Assembly (NCBI GenBank): GCA_007571275.1
Contig: RKRS01000193.1
Coordinates: forward strand, 1 to 21,476
Origin: Dehalococcoidia bacterium
GTDB lineage: Bacteria; Chloroflexota; Dehalococcoidia; Bin125
Direction: 5' to 3'
Length of the DNA: 21,476 nt
Both the position numbers and the translations under genes were made by a program. Position 1 is the first letter of the stretch. Each line of letters begins with the position of its first letter. The notes beneath the pieces were generated by a model. That model worked only from the letters and a program-made list of their open reading frames with translations, was not told the origin of the DNA and did not search any database. Shown here piece by piece: positions 1 through 7,711 of the stretch.

Positions 1-60
1 ATGAAATGTTACTATTCCAGTCAAGATTATCTGCATCACCCTTGAGGAGATGTACCCCAG

Positions 61-522
61 ATGATGAAGCTGTCCTCAACCAGCGATTACGGCATCCGCG
101 CCCTGATCGATCTGGCGCAACATGGCGATGGGGCGCCGATTCCTTCTGCCGAGATCGCTGAGCGGCAGGGTATCCCCGCCTCGCTCGCCGGGCAGGTGCT
201 GGGACGGCTCCGCGCGGCCGGGTTCATTTCCTCTGCGCGTGGAGCGCAGGGCGGGCATCAGCTGGCGATCGCGCCAGAAACGATTCGACTCGATCGCGTC
301 GTCGAAGCGCTCGAGGGCCCGCTGACATTGGCCGCCTGTCTGGAGCGGGGCGCGCAGGGCGGTCGGGCGTCCGAGCGCTGTACCGGGGCGGCCGCGCAAG
401 TCCGCCTCTGGGACGATGTGCGAGCCGCCATATTGGACACGTTGGCCAGCCGCACCATCGCCGATCTGGCAGCGGAATCAGCCATGCTGGATTCAGCGAG
501 CGGCGGTCGATACCACATCTAG
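61..522 (+). CDS. Rrf2-family transcriptional regulator
   Basis: A 153-aa Rrf2-family DNA-binding regulator. The N-terminus (residues 3-60) is the winged helix typical of the family, beginning KLSSTSDYGIRALIDLA and ending in the wing with GAQGGHQL. In IscR/NsrR-type members three cysteines near residues 92-104 hold an Fe-S cluster. Here only C93 and C107 are present in that region, so a normal three-Cys cluster site is incomplete. The start is the first of two tandem ATGs, with GAGGAGA at 44-50 ten bases upstream. The gene sits 42 bp before a cysK-type synthase and the rest of a cysteine cluster. This resembles Bacillus CymR, an Rrf2 protein that controls cysteine metabolism together with CysK, so control of the downstream cluster is a reasonable inference. 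The only possible operator half-sites seen upstream are the short palindrome AGATTATCT at 24-32. Confidence 0.9.
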   Translation: MMKLSSTSDYGIRALIDLAQHGDGAPIPSAEIAERQGIPASLAGQVLGRLRAAGFISSARGAQGGHQLAIAPETIRLDRVVEALEGPLTLAACLERGAQGGRASERCTGAAAQVRLWDDVRAAILDTLASRTIADLAAESAMLDSASGGRYHI

Positions 523-564
523 ACCCACCCATACATCGCTCATCCTGACGAGACGAATACCATC

Positions 565-1518
565 TTGAGCCTGACTCGACCGCAGCTGGCAAACTCGGTG
601 CTGGATCTGATTGGCGCGACGCCGATGGTCAGGTTGCGGCGCGTCGTGCCGAATGGCGCCGCTGAGGTAGTGGCCAAGCTCGAGTCACTGAATCCGGGTG
701 GGTCAGTCAAGGATCGCATTGCGCTCTCGATGATCGAAGACGCGGAGTGCAGCGGCAAACTACAGACCGGCGACGTGATCGTCGAACCGACATCAGGCAA
801 CACGGGCGTTGGACTGGCGCTGGTCGCGGCGGTCAAGGGATATCGATTGATCCTGACGATGCCGGAGGACATGTCGCATGAGCGTCGCCGCTTGCTCGAA
901 CGTTTCGGTGCGGAGGTGGTGCTGACGCCGGCAATTGAGGGGATGACCGGAGCGGTGTTCGCCGCGGAGGAGCTGGCCTCGGCAGACGGCTACTTTATGC
1001 CGCAGCAATTTCAGAATCTCTCGAATCCCGAAGTCCACCGACGCACGACGGCGCTGGAAATCTGGTCGGGGTTGGCGGATCGGGAGATGCCGGACGGCGA
1101 GCGTCTGCATGCGTTCGTGACCGGCGTGGGCACGGGTGGGACGATCACGGGCGTGGGAGAAGTATTGCGAGAGCGACAGCCGCAGCTATCGGTGACGGCG
1201 GTCGAGCCCGAGCGTTCGCCCGTACTGCAGGGCGGACGATTCTCCGTCCATGCGATCCAGGGGATCGGCGCGTCGTTTGTGCCTGGCGTGCTGAATCGTG
1301 AGGTGTATGACGAAGTGATTGGGGTATCGGATCGCGACGCCGAGCAGATGATGCTGCGGCTCACGCGGGAAGAGGGCATCTTGTGTGGGATTTCATCCGG
1401 CGCGAACGTGCACGCGGCGAGTATTGTCGCCAGGCGTCTCGGGCCTGATTGTCGTGTCGTGACCACGATTTGCGATACGGGCGAGCGGTATCTGTCAATG
1501 CCGCTGGCAGACAGCTGA
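565..1518 (+). CDS. cysK: cysteine synthase, O-acetylserine sulfhydrylase type
   Basis: A 317-aa PLP-dependent fold-type II enzyme that makes cysteine from O-acetylserine and sulfide in the cytosol. PLP lysine K49 lies in NPGGSVKDR, the substrate loop TSGNTG is at about 76-81, and the phosphate-cradle GTGGT motif is in the middle of the chain. The segment HAIQGIGASFVP is the typical CysK (OASS-A) signature, which separates it from the CysM paralogue at 2970. Length fits the family. The start is TTG at 565; no ATG or GTG lies further upstream in frame and the Shine-Dalgarno is weak, so the start is the least certain part. It lies between the Rrf2 gene and the carrier-E1 fusion, 23 bp before the latter's ATG, and probably forms one transcription unit with them. 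Classical activity is supported by family motifs; use of carrier thiocarboxylate cannot be excluded. Confidence 0.92.
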   Translation: MSLTRPQLANSVLDLIGATPMVRLRRVVPNGAAEVVAKLESLNPGGSVKDRIALSMIEDAECSGKLQTGDVIVEPTSGNTGVGLALVAAVKGYRLILTMPEDMSHERRRLLERFGAEVVLTPAIEGMTGAVFAAEELASADGYFMPQQFQNLSNPEVHRRTTALEIWSGLADREMPDGERLHAFVTGVGTGGTITGVGEVLRERQPQLSVTAVEPERSPVLQGGRFSVHAIQGIGASFVPGVLNREVYDEVIGVSDRDAEQMMLRLTREEGILCGISSGANVHAASIVARRLGPDCRVVTTICDTGERYLSMPLADS

Positions 1519-1541
1519 CAAGCGAGCTGAGAGGACAAGCC

Positions 1542-2648
1542 ATGAGCGTGAAGGTCTACATTCCGACGCCGTTTCGGAAGATCACCGGCAACCGCACCTT
1601 TGTCGACGCCGACGGCATCGACGTCAATGGCGTACTGCGCGATCTGGATCAGCGCTTTCCCGGATTTGGCGAGATGGTCTTTGACGGCGAGCAGGAACTG
1701 CTCGAGCACGTCAACGTCTACGTGAACAACCACGAGATCACCTCGCTTGAGGGGCCGCAGACGCGCGTCGCGGACGGCGATGAGCTGGCCGTGATTCCGG
1801 CGATCGCCGGTGGCGCGGCGATGACGCCCGAGATGGTCGAGCGCTACTCGCGACACCTGATTATGGACCAGGTCGGACCGCTGGGGCAGCGCAAGCTGAT
1901 CGACGGCAAGATTCTGGCGGTCGGCGCTGGCGGACTCGGCTCACCGGTCCTCGTCTATCTCGCGGCGGCCGGCGTGGGGACGATCGGGATCGCCGACTTC
2001 GACGTGGTCGACCGCTCCAACCTGCAGCGCCAGATCATCCACGGCACGTCCGATATCGGTCGGATGAAGGTGGACTCGGCCAAGGATCGGATTCTGGACA
2101 TGAATCCGAACATCAATGTGATCACACACACGTCGCCGCTGACCTCGGACAACGCAATGGAGATCATTCCCGAATATGACGTGATCATCAACGGGGCTGA
2201 CAACTTCGCCACCCGCTACCTGGTCAACGACGCCGCCTTCCTGGCCGAGAAGATTCTGGTCGATGGATCGATCTTCCTGTTCGAGGGTCAGGTCACCACA
2301 TTCTTTCCGGGACAGGGTTGCTACCGCTGTCTCTACCCCTCGCCACCGCCGCCAGGCATGGTGCCGTCCTGCTCCGAGGCCGGCGTGCTGGGCGTGCTGC
2401 CGGGCACGGTCGGCGCGATTCAGGCGACTGAGGCGATCAAGGTCTTGCTCGAGCAGGGCGAGCCGCTGAAGAACCGCCTGCTGCTCTACGACGCATTGGC
2501 GATGGACTTCCGCACGGTCAAAATTCGCCGCGACCCCGGCTGCCCGCTCTGCGGCGACGCGCCGTCGGTGACTGAACTGATCGATTACGAAGAGTTCTGT
2601 GGCTCGCCCTTCCACGAGGGCCCGGCGGTGGCGGCCGGCGGCGACTAG
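1542..2648 (+). CDS. MoaD/CysO-like sulfur carrier fused to ThiF/MoeB-type E1 enzyme
   Basis: A 368-aa two-domain protein. Residues 1-91 are a beta-grasp ubiquitin-like sulfur carrier that ends in Gly90-Gly91. Residues 94-368 are an adenylating E1 of the MoeB/ThiF/MoeZ family, which activates a carrier C-terminus with ATP. The E1 part shows the nucleotide-binding GAGGLGSP (128-135), DFDVVDRSNLQRQ (152-164), two zinc CxxC pairs (C260/C263 and C334/C337), and a likely catalytic cysteine C277 in PSCSEAGVLG. It lacks the C-terminal rhodanese domain of mycobacterial MoeZ; a separate rhodanese is encoded at 3992. The ATG at 1542 is chosen because GAGAGGA at 1529-1535 precedes it. A longer open frame from 1449 would overlap cysK and add no conserved sequence. 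The two domains are in one frame with no stop, and the internal ATG at 1821 lacks a ribosome site, so this is a true fusion. The protein ends in Ala-Ala-Gly-Gly-Asp. Confidence 0.9.
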   Translation: MSVKVYIPTPFRKITGNRTFVDADGIDVNGVLRDLDQRFPGFGEMVFDGEQELLEHVNVYVNNHEITSLEGPQTRVADGDELAVIPAIAGGAAMTPEMVERYSRHLIMDQVGPLGQRKLIDGKILAVGAGGLGSPVLVYLAAAGVGTIGIADFDVVDRSNLQRQIIHGTSDIGRMKVDSAKDRILDMNPNINVITHTSPLTSDNAMEIIPEYDVIINGADNFATRYLVNDAAFLAEKILVDGSIFLFEGQVTTFFPGQGCYRCLYPSPPPPGMVPSCSEAGVLGVLPGTVGAIQATEAIKVLLEQGEPLKNRLLLYDALAMDFRTVKIRRDPGCPLCGDAPSVTELIDYEEFCGSPFHEGPAVAAGGD

Positions 2649-2691
2649 GCGCAGCGCGATCACAGACGAGCCAGCACTGGAGGCACGCGAG

Positions 2692-2969
2692 ATGGCTGTT
2701 GAAGTTCGGGTTCCGTCGATGCTGCAGAAGTTCACCGATGGCGCCAAGAAAGTGCAGATCGAATCGGCCAACGTCGGTGAGCTACTGAGCACACTGGAAA
2801 CGTCCTATCCCGGTATCGGTCACCAGCTGCTGGAAGACGGCGAGCTGCGCCGCTTCGTCAACATCTACCTGAACGACGAGGACATCCGCTTCCTCGATGG
2901 CATGGAGACGTCGCTTGCTGACGGCGACGTGCTCGCCATTCTGCCCGCGCTCGCCGGAGGCGCTCACTA

Positions 2970-2970
<1 letters not shown>
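2692..2970 (+). CDS. cysO: CysO-like ubiquitin-fold sulfur carrier protein
   Basis: A 92-aa MoaD/ThiS-superfamily carrier that closely resembles mycobacterial CysO as I remember it: the FVNIYLNDEDIRF and ADGDVLAILPALAGG segments are typical. In that pathway the C-terminal glycine is made into a thiocarboxylate that donates sulfur to CysM. Here Gly89-Gly90 is not the terminus; Ala91-His92 follow. Similar two-residue tails are known in Pseudomonas QbsE, where a JAMM peptidase removes them, and a JAMM gene lies 2.9 kb downstream. The ATG at 2692 is fixed by GGAGG at 2679-2683; a longer frame from 2599 would overlap the E1 gene. The stop codon overlaps the cysM ATG by one base (TAATG). Gly-Gly codons GGA GGC at 2956-2961 also form the GGAGG ribosome site for cysM. 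Confidence 0.9.
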
Positions 2971-3929
<959 letters not shown>

Positions 3930-3991
3930 TCGCCAACTCGGCGACACGACCGCGCCATGAACGACAACAGTCTCGATGAGAGGAATCTGAG

Positions 3992-4837
3992 ATGGCTGAG
4001 TACGCGCACCCCGAGAAACTGGTCTCGACCGACTGGGTCGCTGACAACCTTGATAACCCCGACGTGGTCCTGATTGAGGTTGACGTCGATACGTCGGCCT
4101 ACGACGAGGGACATCCGCCCGGCGCCGTGGCCTGGAACTGGACCTCGCAGCTGCAGGATCAGGTCTCGCGCGATGTGGCCTCGCGCGAAGCCGTGACCGC
4201 GCTGCTGCAGGGCGCGGGCGCGAATGATGATTCACAGATCGTGCTCTTCGGCGACAACAACAACTGGTTCGCCGCCTATGCGCTGTGGATGCTGGAGCTA
4301 TACGGGGTGACCAACACGGCGTTGATGAACGGCGGTCGCGCCAAGTGGGAGGCCGAAGGTCGCGCGATGATCACCGACGCGCCCTCGCCATCAGCCGGCA
4401 GTATCTCCGTCGCTGAGCGCGACGAAACCCAGAGAGCTCGCCTGACTGATGTATTGGCCCACGTCGAGGCTGGCGGACAGCTGGTTGACGTGCGCTCGCC
4501 GGACGAGTTTAACGGCGTGATCATGGCTCCGCCAGGTCTGCCCGAAACCGCGCAGCGCAAGGGTCACGTGCCCGGCGCTTCGAACATCCCCTGGGTCACT
4601 GCCGTGGCTGAGGACGGCGCTTACAAGTCGGCCGACGAGCTCAGCGAGATCTATCAGTCCAAGGGCATCAGCGGCGATCAACCCGTGATCGCGTACTGCC
4701 GCATTGGCGAGCGATCCTCGCACAGCTGGTTCGCGCTGCGCTACCTGCTGGGCATCGACAACACGACCAACTACGACGGCTCCTGGACGGAGTACGGCTC
4801 GGTCGTCGGCGTGCCGATCGACAATCCGTCGGCGTAG
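3992..4837 (+). CDS. thiosulfate/3-mercaptopyruvate sulfurtransferase (tandem rhodanese)
   Basis: A 281-aa protein with two rhodanese domains, resembling SseA/CysA2-type sulfurtransferases. The C-terminal domain carries the active-site loop CRIGERSSH with C236, which would hold the persulfide. The N-terminal domain (about 10-125) has lost the cysteine (VLFGDNNNWFAAY in its place), as is normal in this family. It acts in the cytosol, moving sulfane sulfur to a thiophilic acceptor. The E1 fusion in this cluster lacks the rhodanese domain of MoeZ, so this enzyme is a good candidate to supply sulfur to the adenylated carrier (inference). ATG at 3992 is preceded by GAGAGGA at 3978-3984. It lies 62 bp behind cysM and is the last gene of the sulfur block before a small hairpin region. 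Confidence 0.9.
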   Translation: MAEYAHPEKLVSTDWVADNLDNPDVVLIEVDVDTSAYDEGHPPGAVAWNWTSQLQDQVSRDVASREAVTALLQGAGANDDSQIVLFGDNNNWFAAYALWMLELYGVTNTALMNGGRAKWEAEGRAMITDAPSPSAGSISVAERDETQRARLTDVLAHVEAGGQLVDVRSPDEFNGVIMAPPGLPETAQRKGHVPGASNIPWVTAVAEDGAYKSADELSEIYQSKGISGDQPVIAYCRIGERSSHSWFALRYLLGIDNTTNYDGSWTEYGSVVGVPIDNPSA

Positions 4838-4868
4838 TCAAACGGACGCTTGCCCTTTGGGGGAAGCT

Positions 4869-4898
4869 GCCCCGTAGGGGCTGAAGGGGGCTCCCTTC
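4869..4898 (+). promoter_or_regulatory. two tandem small hairpins covering the ribosome site of the next gene
   Basis: Hairpin A is GCCCC-GTA-GGGGC at 4869-4881. Hairpin B is GAAGGG-GGCT-CCCTTC at 4883-4898 and ends directly before the GTG start at 4899. Hairpin B contains the only Shine-Dalgarno-like sequence (AAGGGGG at 4884-4890). A CCCTT at 4853-4857 could also pair with it. No U-tract follows, so a rho-independent terminator is not supported. Translational control by hiding the ribosome site is possible but inferred from sequence alone. Confidence 0.4.
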
Positions 4899-5276
4899 GT
4901 GCCGAGCAACCTCGTCTGGAAGCGCACCGTCGCTCGGGCTGTCAGCTCGGGCGACGCGTCAGCGCTGCCGATTCATTTCTCCGCTTCCGTGCTCAGTCGA
5001 TACATCGAGGGCGGAGCGAAGATCCTGCGCACCGATACCGTCGGTCGCCTGATGCAGCCCGGCAAGGCGGTGATCGACTTCGGCATCGTCGAGGACGACA
5101 CAATGATCCATCTGCGCTTCGGCGACATCGGTTCGTTGATTCCGGAGTCCGAACGGTCGCACTGGCTCGAGCATCTTGTTGCGCCGAGCGTCAGTCGTCC
5201 CTATCTGCAGATGACGCTCCAGCCAGGCGCCTGCCACGACGACGGCCAGTTGCGTGAGTGGGCGCCTGAGTCGTAA
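4899..5276 (+). CDS. hypothetical protein, 125 aa
   Basis: I do not recognise this protein. It starts with GTG at 4899, eight bases after AAGGGGG at 4884-4890, and ends 2 bp before the MT-A70 gene. It has no signal peptide and no membrane segment. It looks like a small soluble alpha/beta domain; the best conserved-looking stretch is GKAVIDFGIVEDDTMIHLRF at 56-73, followed by IGSLIPESERSHWLEHLV. It has one cysteine, C112, in a GACHDDG segment near the C-terminus. Codon use matches the neighbours. Position between the sulfurtransferase and the MT-A70/JAMM/folate run gives only a weak hint of a shared role. An alternative open frame from 4850 in another phase lacks a ribosome site and is Arg-rich, so it was not chosen. 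Confidence 0.7.
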   Translation: MPSNLVWKRTVARAVSSGDASALPIHFSASVLSRYIEGGAKILRTDTVGRLMQPGKAVIDFGIVEDDTMIHLRFGDIGSLIPESERSHWLEHLVAPSVSRPYLQMTLQPGACHDDGQLREWAPES

Positions 5277-5278
5277 TC

Positions 5279-5890
5279 GTGGCTGTCGAGTTTCCGCCCC
5301 TGCCCCAGCCTCCGGTCGACCAACGATTCGGCATCATTTATGCCGATCCGCCCTGGGATTACAAGGGGCAGCTACAGCATGCCGGTCCCGGTAGCGGAGA
5401 CTCGGGCGGCGCGGTTCGACACTATCCCACGGTCAAGCTCGACGATCTGAAACGGCTGGATGTGGCGGGGATTGCGGCGGCCGATTCGCTGTTGTTCATG
5501 TGGGCGACGTCCCCTCATCTGGATCAGGCGATTGCGCTGGGCAAGACATGGGGATTCGCCTGGGCGACGGTCGCGTTTGTCTGGGACAAGCAGCGCGTCA
5601 ACCCGGGCTTCTACACGATGTCGCAATGCGAGCTCTGCCTGGTCTTCAAACGCGGCAAAATTCCGATGCCACGCGGCGCGCGTAATGTGCGTCAGCTGGT
5701 CTCGGAGCCGCGCGCGGAGCATTCGCGCAAGCCAATTGAGGTGCGCCGTAGGATTGAGGCGATGTTTCCCGAGCAGCGCAAGATCGAGCTATTCGCTCGT
5801 GACCAGGCGGCGCCGGGCTGGAACGTCTGGGGCGCAGAGGTCGCGCATCCACAGACCGAGCGGACTTTCTGGGGAGCGGCGGGATCATGA
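5279..5890 (+). CDS. MT-A70 family adenine-N6 methyltransferase
   Basis: A 203-aa S-adenosylmethionine-dependent methyltransferase of the MT-A70 family, which adds a methyl group to the N6 of adenine in DNA or RNA. The catalytic DPPW is at 23-26 in IIYADPPWDYKG. LLFMWATSPHLDQA (71-84) and the KP/ELFAR pair (SRKPIEVRRRIE around 149-160, ELFAR at 170-174) complete the family pattern. The length is about that of single-domain bacterial and phage members. No restriction enzyme or specificity subunit is nearby, so it appears to be an orphan. It begins with GTG 2 bp after the hypothetical gene, and its stop overlaps the JAMM gene ATG (ATGA at 5887-5890), so it is in the same operon. Whether the target is DNA or RNA cannot be read from the sequence. 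Such genes are often phage-borne, but base composition here is like that of the neighbours. Confidence 0.88.
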   Translation: MAVEFPPLPQPPVDQRFGIIYADPPWDYKGQLQHAGPGSGDSGGAVRHYPTVKLDDLKRLDVAGIAAADSLLFMWATSPHLDQAIALGKTWGFAWATVAFVWDKQRVNPGFYTMSQCELCLVFKRGKIPMPRGARNVRQLVSEPRAEHSRKPIEVRRRIEAMFPEQRKIELFARDQAAPGWNVWGAEVAHPQTERTFWGAAGS

Positions 5891-6393
5891 CGCTGGAACT
5901 ATCGCAAACGCTGATCGATGAGATGGTTGCGCACTCACGCGAGGATCTGCCGAATGAGTGCTGTGGCGTGGTCGGCCGGGCCGCGGATGGCTCATTGACG
6001 TTGTGGCGGGCGACCAATGACCAGGCTTCGCCCTGGCGGTTCAACATTCCCGCTCAGCAACTGCTGCATCTGTACAACGCCATCGACGACGCCGACGGCG
6101 ATCTGCTGGTCATCTACCACTCGCACGTTGCCTCCGAGGCGCGACCCTCGCCCACCGATCTCAACATCGCGCGGCTGCACAAGGGCGCGACCGAGTGGCC
6201 CTACTGGGTGTTGATCTCGCTTGCGACGGAGCCGCCATCAGTACGGGCCTGGCGGATCGATGATGGCGACGAGCCAGATACGGTCAAGGCGGCCGAGATT
6301 GATCTGGTCGTCGCGGATCTCGAGTCTGACCGTCGGCGTCTGGAGATGATCGAGGTGGATGGTCGTCCACGCGTGCGTGAGACCTTGCTGTAG
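5887..6393 (+). CDS. mec: JAMM/MPN+ metallopeptidase (Mec/QbsD-like)
   Basis: A 168-aa zinc peptidase of the JAB1/MPN/Mov34 family. The JAMM motif is complete: Glu24 in NECCGVV, then His78-x-His80-x7-Ser88-x2-Asp91 in YHSHVASEARPSPTD. In actinobacteria Mec hydrolyses the CysO-cysteine adduct to release cysteine; in Pseudomonas QbsD trims residues after the carrier Gly-Gly. Both roles would fit here, since a cysO/cysM pair is nearby and the carrier has an Ala-His tail. It is longer than mycobacterial Mec by about 20 residues, with a charged C-terminal helix (139-156). ATG overlaps the MT-A70 stop and the stop overlaps the folP GTG by one base, so it is translationally coupled on both sides. 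A GGGGAG lies at 5871-5876. Confidence 0.92.
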   Translation: MTLELSQTLIDEMVAHSREDLPNECCGVVGRAADGSLTLWRATNDQASPWRFNIPAQQLLHLYNAIDDADGDLLVIYHSHVASEARPSPTDLNIARLHKGATEWPYWVLISLATEPPSVRAWRIDDGDEPDTVKAAEIDLVVADLESDRRRLEMIEVDGRPRVRETLL

Positions 6394-7196
6394 TGGAGCT
6401 GGACTGCGTTCGCTGGGGCGCTCGCACGCTCATCGTCGGTGTCCTCAATGTGACGCCCGACTCGTTCTCGGGCGATGGCCTGATAGACATCGACGCTGCC
6501 GTCAAGCGGGCGGAGCAGATGGCTCGCGACGGCGCCGACGTGATTGATGTCGGTGGCGAGTCAACGCGGCCTGGATTCCAACCCGTTGCAGAAGCGGTCG
6601 AGCTTGACCGCGTCGCGCCGGTGATCGAGCGGGTGGCTGCACGGTTACCGGAAACAGTGCTGTCGGTTGATACGACGAAGCCTGCGGTCGCGCGAGCGGC
6701 CTTCGACGCCGGCGCGAGCGTGCTCAACGATGTGCAGGGACTCAGAGGCGATCCGGCGCTTGCCGATGCGGCCGCGTCGCGCGCTGTCTGGGTCATTGCC
6801 ATGCACAATCAGCGAGCTCGGCCGACGGCCAGCGATCCGATTGCCGCCGTGCTGGATGGATTTCGCGAGTCCATGCGCATCGCCCGACAGGCCGGAGTCG
6901 ATGAACAACGGCTGATCTTCGATCCTGGCTTCGGGTTTGGTTGGACATTGGCGGAGAATGCCGAGATTCTCAGACGGTTGTCAGAGCTACGAGCATTGGG
7001 GCGGCCCATCCTGGTCGGCATGTCGCGCAAGCGAATGACCGGCGCGCAGTTTGGTTGGGGTGTTGCGCAGCGGCTGGAGGGATCGGCGGCGGTGACGGCT
7101 CTCGCCGTGGCCAATGGCGCTGACCTCGTTCGTGTGCACGACGTCGCCGAGATGTCCCGCGTCGTGCGCATGGCCGACGATATCGTGCGGCAATGA
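6393..7196 (+). CDS. folP: dihydropteroate synthase
   Basis: A 267-aa DHPS that joins p-aminobenzoate to dihydropterin pyrophosphate in folate synthesis, in the cytosol. Visible family motifs are LNVTPDSFS (18-26), IDVGGESTRPG (51-61), VDTTKP (92-97), LNDVQG, FDPGFGFG, VGMSRKR and the final RVHDV that ends the TIM barrel. The usual GFGKT lysine is replaced: the motif reads GFGWT. Other substrate-binding residues look intact, so it is likely active. The start is GTG at 6393, which shares its G with the JAMM stop codon. It overlaps folK by 4 bp. The full length and order folP-folK fit a folate pair; no folB or folE lies in the window. Confidence 0.94.
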   Translation: MELDCVRWGARTLIVGVLNVTPDSFSGDGLIDIDAAVKRAEQMARDGADVIDVGGESTRPGFQPVAEAVELDRVAPVIERVAARLPETVLSVDTTKPAVARAAFDAGASVLNDVQGLRGDPALADAAASRAVWVIAMHNQRARPTASDPIAAVLDGFRESMRIARQAGVDEQRLIFDPGFGFGWTLAENAEILRRLSELRALGRPILVGMSRKRMTGAQFGWGVAQRLEGSAAVTALAVANGADLVRVHDVAEMSRVVRMADDIVRQ

Positions 7197-7711
7197 CCAA
7201 CGTGTTTCTGGGCATCGGCGGGAACCTGGGTGATCGGCGTCAGATGCTGCGCTCGGCGGTGACCGAGATTCGTCAGGTGATCGATGACGTTCGCGTGTCG
7301 GCGCTGTACGAATCAGCCGCCTGGGGGGTGACTGACCAGCCCGCGTTTCTCAACGCGGTCGTGCGCGGTCGAACTTCGTTGCCGCCGCTGCAATTGCTGG
7401 ACGCCATGCAGGCGATTGAGCATGATCTGGGACGGGTTCGTGAGCAACGCTGGGGTCCGCGCGCCATCGATATCGACATCCTGCTCTATGGAACCGAGAT
7501 CATCGACGAACCGCGCCTCTCGGCGCCGCATCCGTACATGACCCGGCGTGGATTCGTCCTGCGCCCGCTGGCGGACCTGGCCGCGGGGCTGACGCTGCCT
7601 GATGGCTCGCTGGTCGGGGAGTGGTTGACGACCGTCGCTCAGGATGACGTCAGGCAGATTGAGGGGCCAGGCTGGGCGGACGAGCGAGATATCGAGATCA
7701 ACGACGGCTAG
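7193..7711 (+). CDS. folK: 2-amino-4-hydroxy-6-hydroxymethyldihydropteridine pyrophosphokinase
   Basis: A 172-aa HPPK, which moves pyrophosphate from ATP to the hydroxymethyl pterin, the step before FolP. The N-terminus FLGIGGNLGDR (5-15), RWGPRAIDIDILLYG (86-100) with the two Mg-binding aspartates D93 and D95, and PHPYMTRRGFVLRPL (112-126) are the family signatures. Length is normal. Its ATG overlaps the folP stop (ATGA at 7193-7196), so the two are coupled. It is the last gene of the + strand run that starts near 4899; its stop TAG shares CTAG with the stop of the convergent - strand gene. Confidence 0.95.
   Translation: MTNVFLGIGGNLGDRRQMLRSAVTEIRQVIDDVRVSALYESAAWGVTDQPAFLNAVVRGRTSLPPLQLLDAMQAIEHDLGRVREQRWGPRAIDIDILLYGTEIIDEPRLSAPHPYMTRRGFVLRPLADLAAGLTLPDGSLVGEWLTTVAQDDVRQIEGPGWADERDIEINDG

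Noticed and set aside
1449..1541. Upstream extension of the carrier-E1 gene to an ATG at 1449
   Set aside because: It would overlap cysK for 70 bases, while the ATG at 1542 has a good ribosome site (GAGAGGA) and begins exactly at the carrier fold.
2599..2691. Upstream extension of the cysO gene to an ATG at 2599
   Set aside because: It overlaps the E1 gene and is Arg-rich; GGAGG at 2679-2683 points to the ATG at 2692, where the carrier fold begins.
1011..2792. Long - strand frames opposite cysK and the carrier-E1 gene
   Set aside because: They mirror well-supported + strand genes and are products of GC-rich codon structure.
4869..4898. Rho-independent terminator after the sulfurtransferase gene
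   Set aside because: The stems are short and no U-tract follows, so terminator function is not supported.
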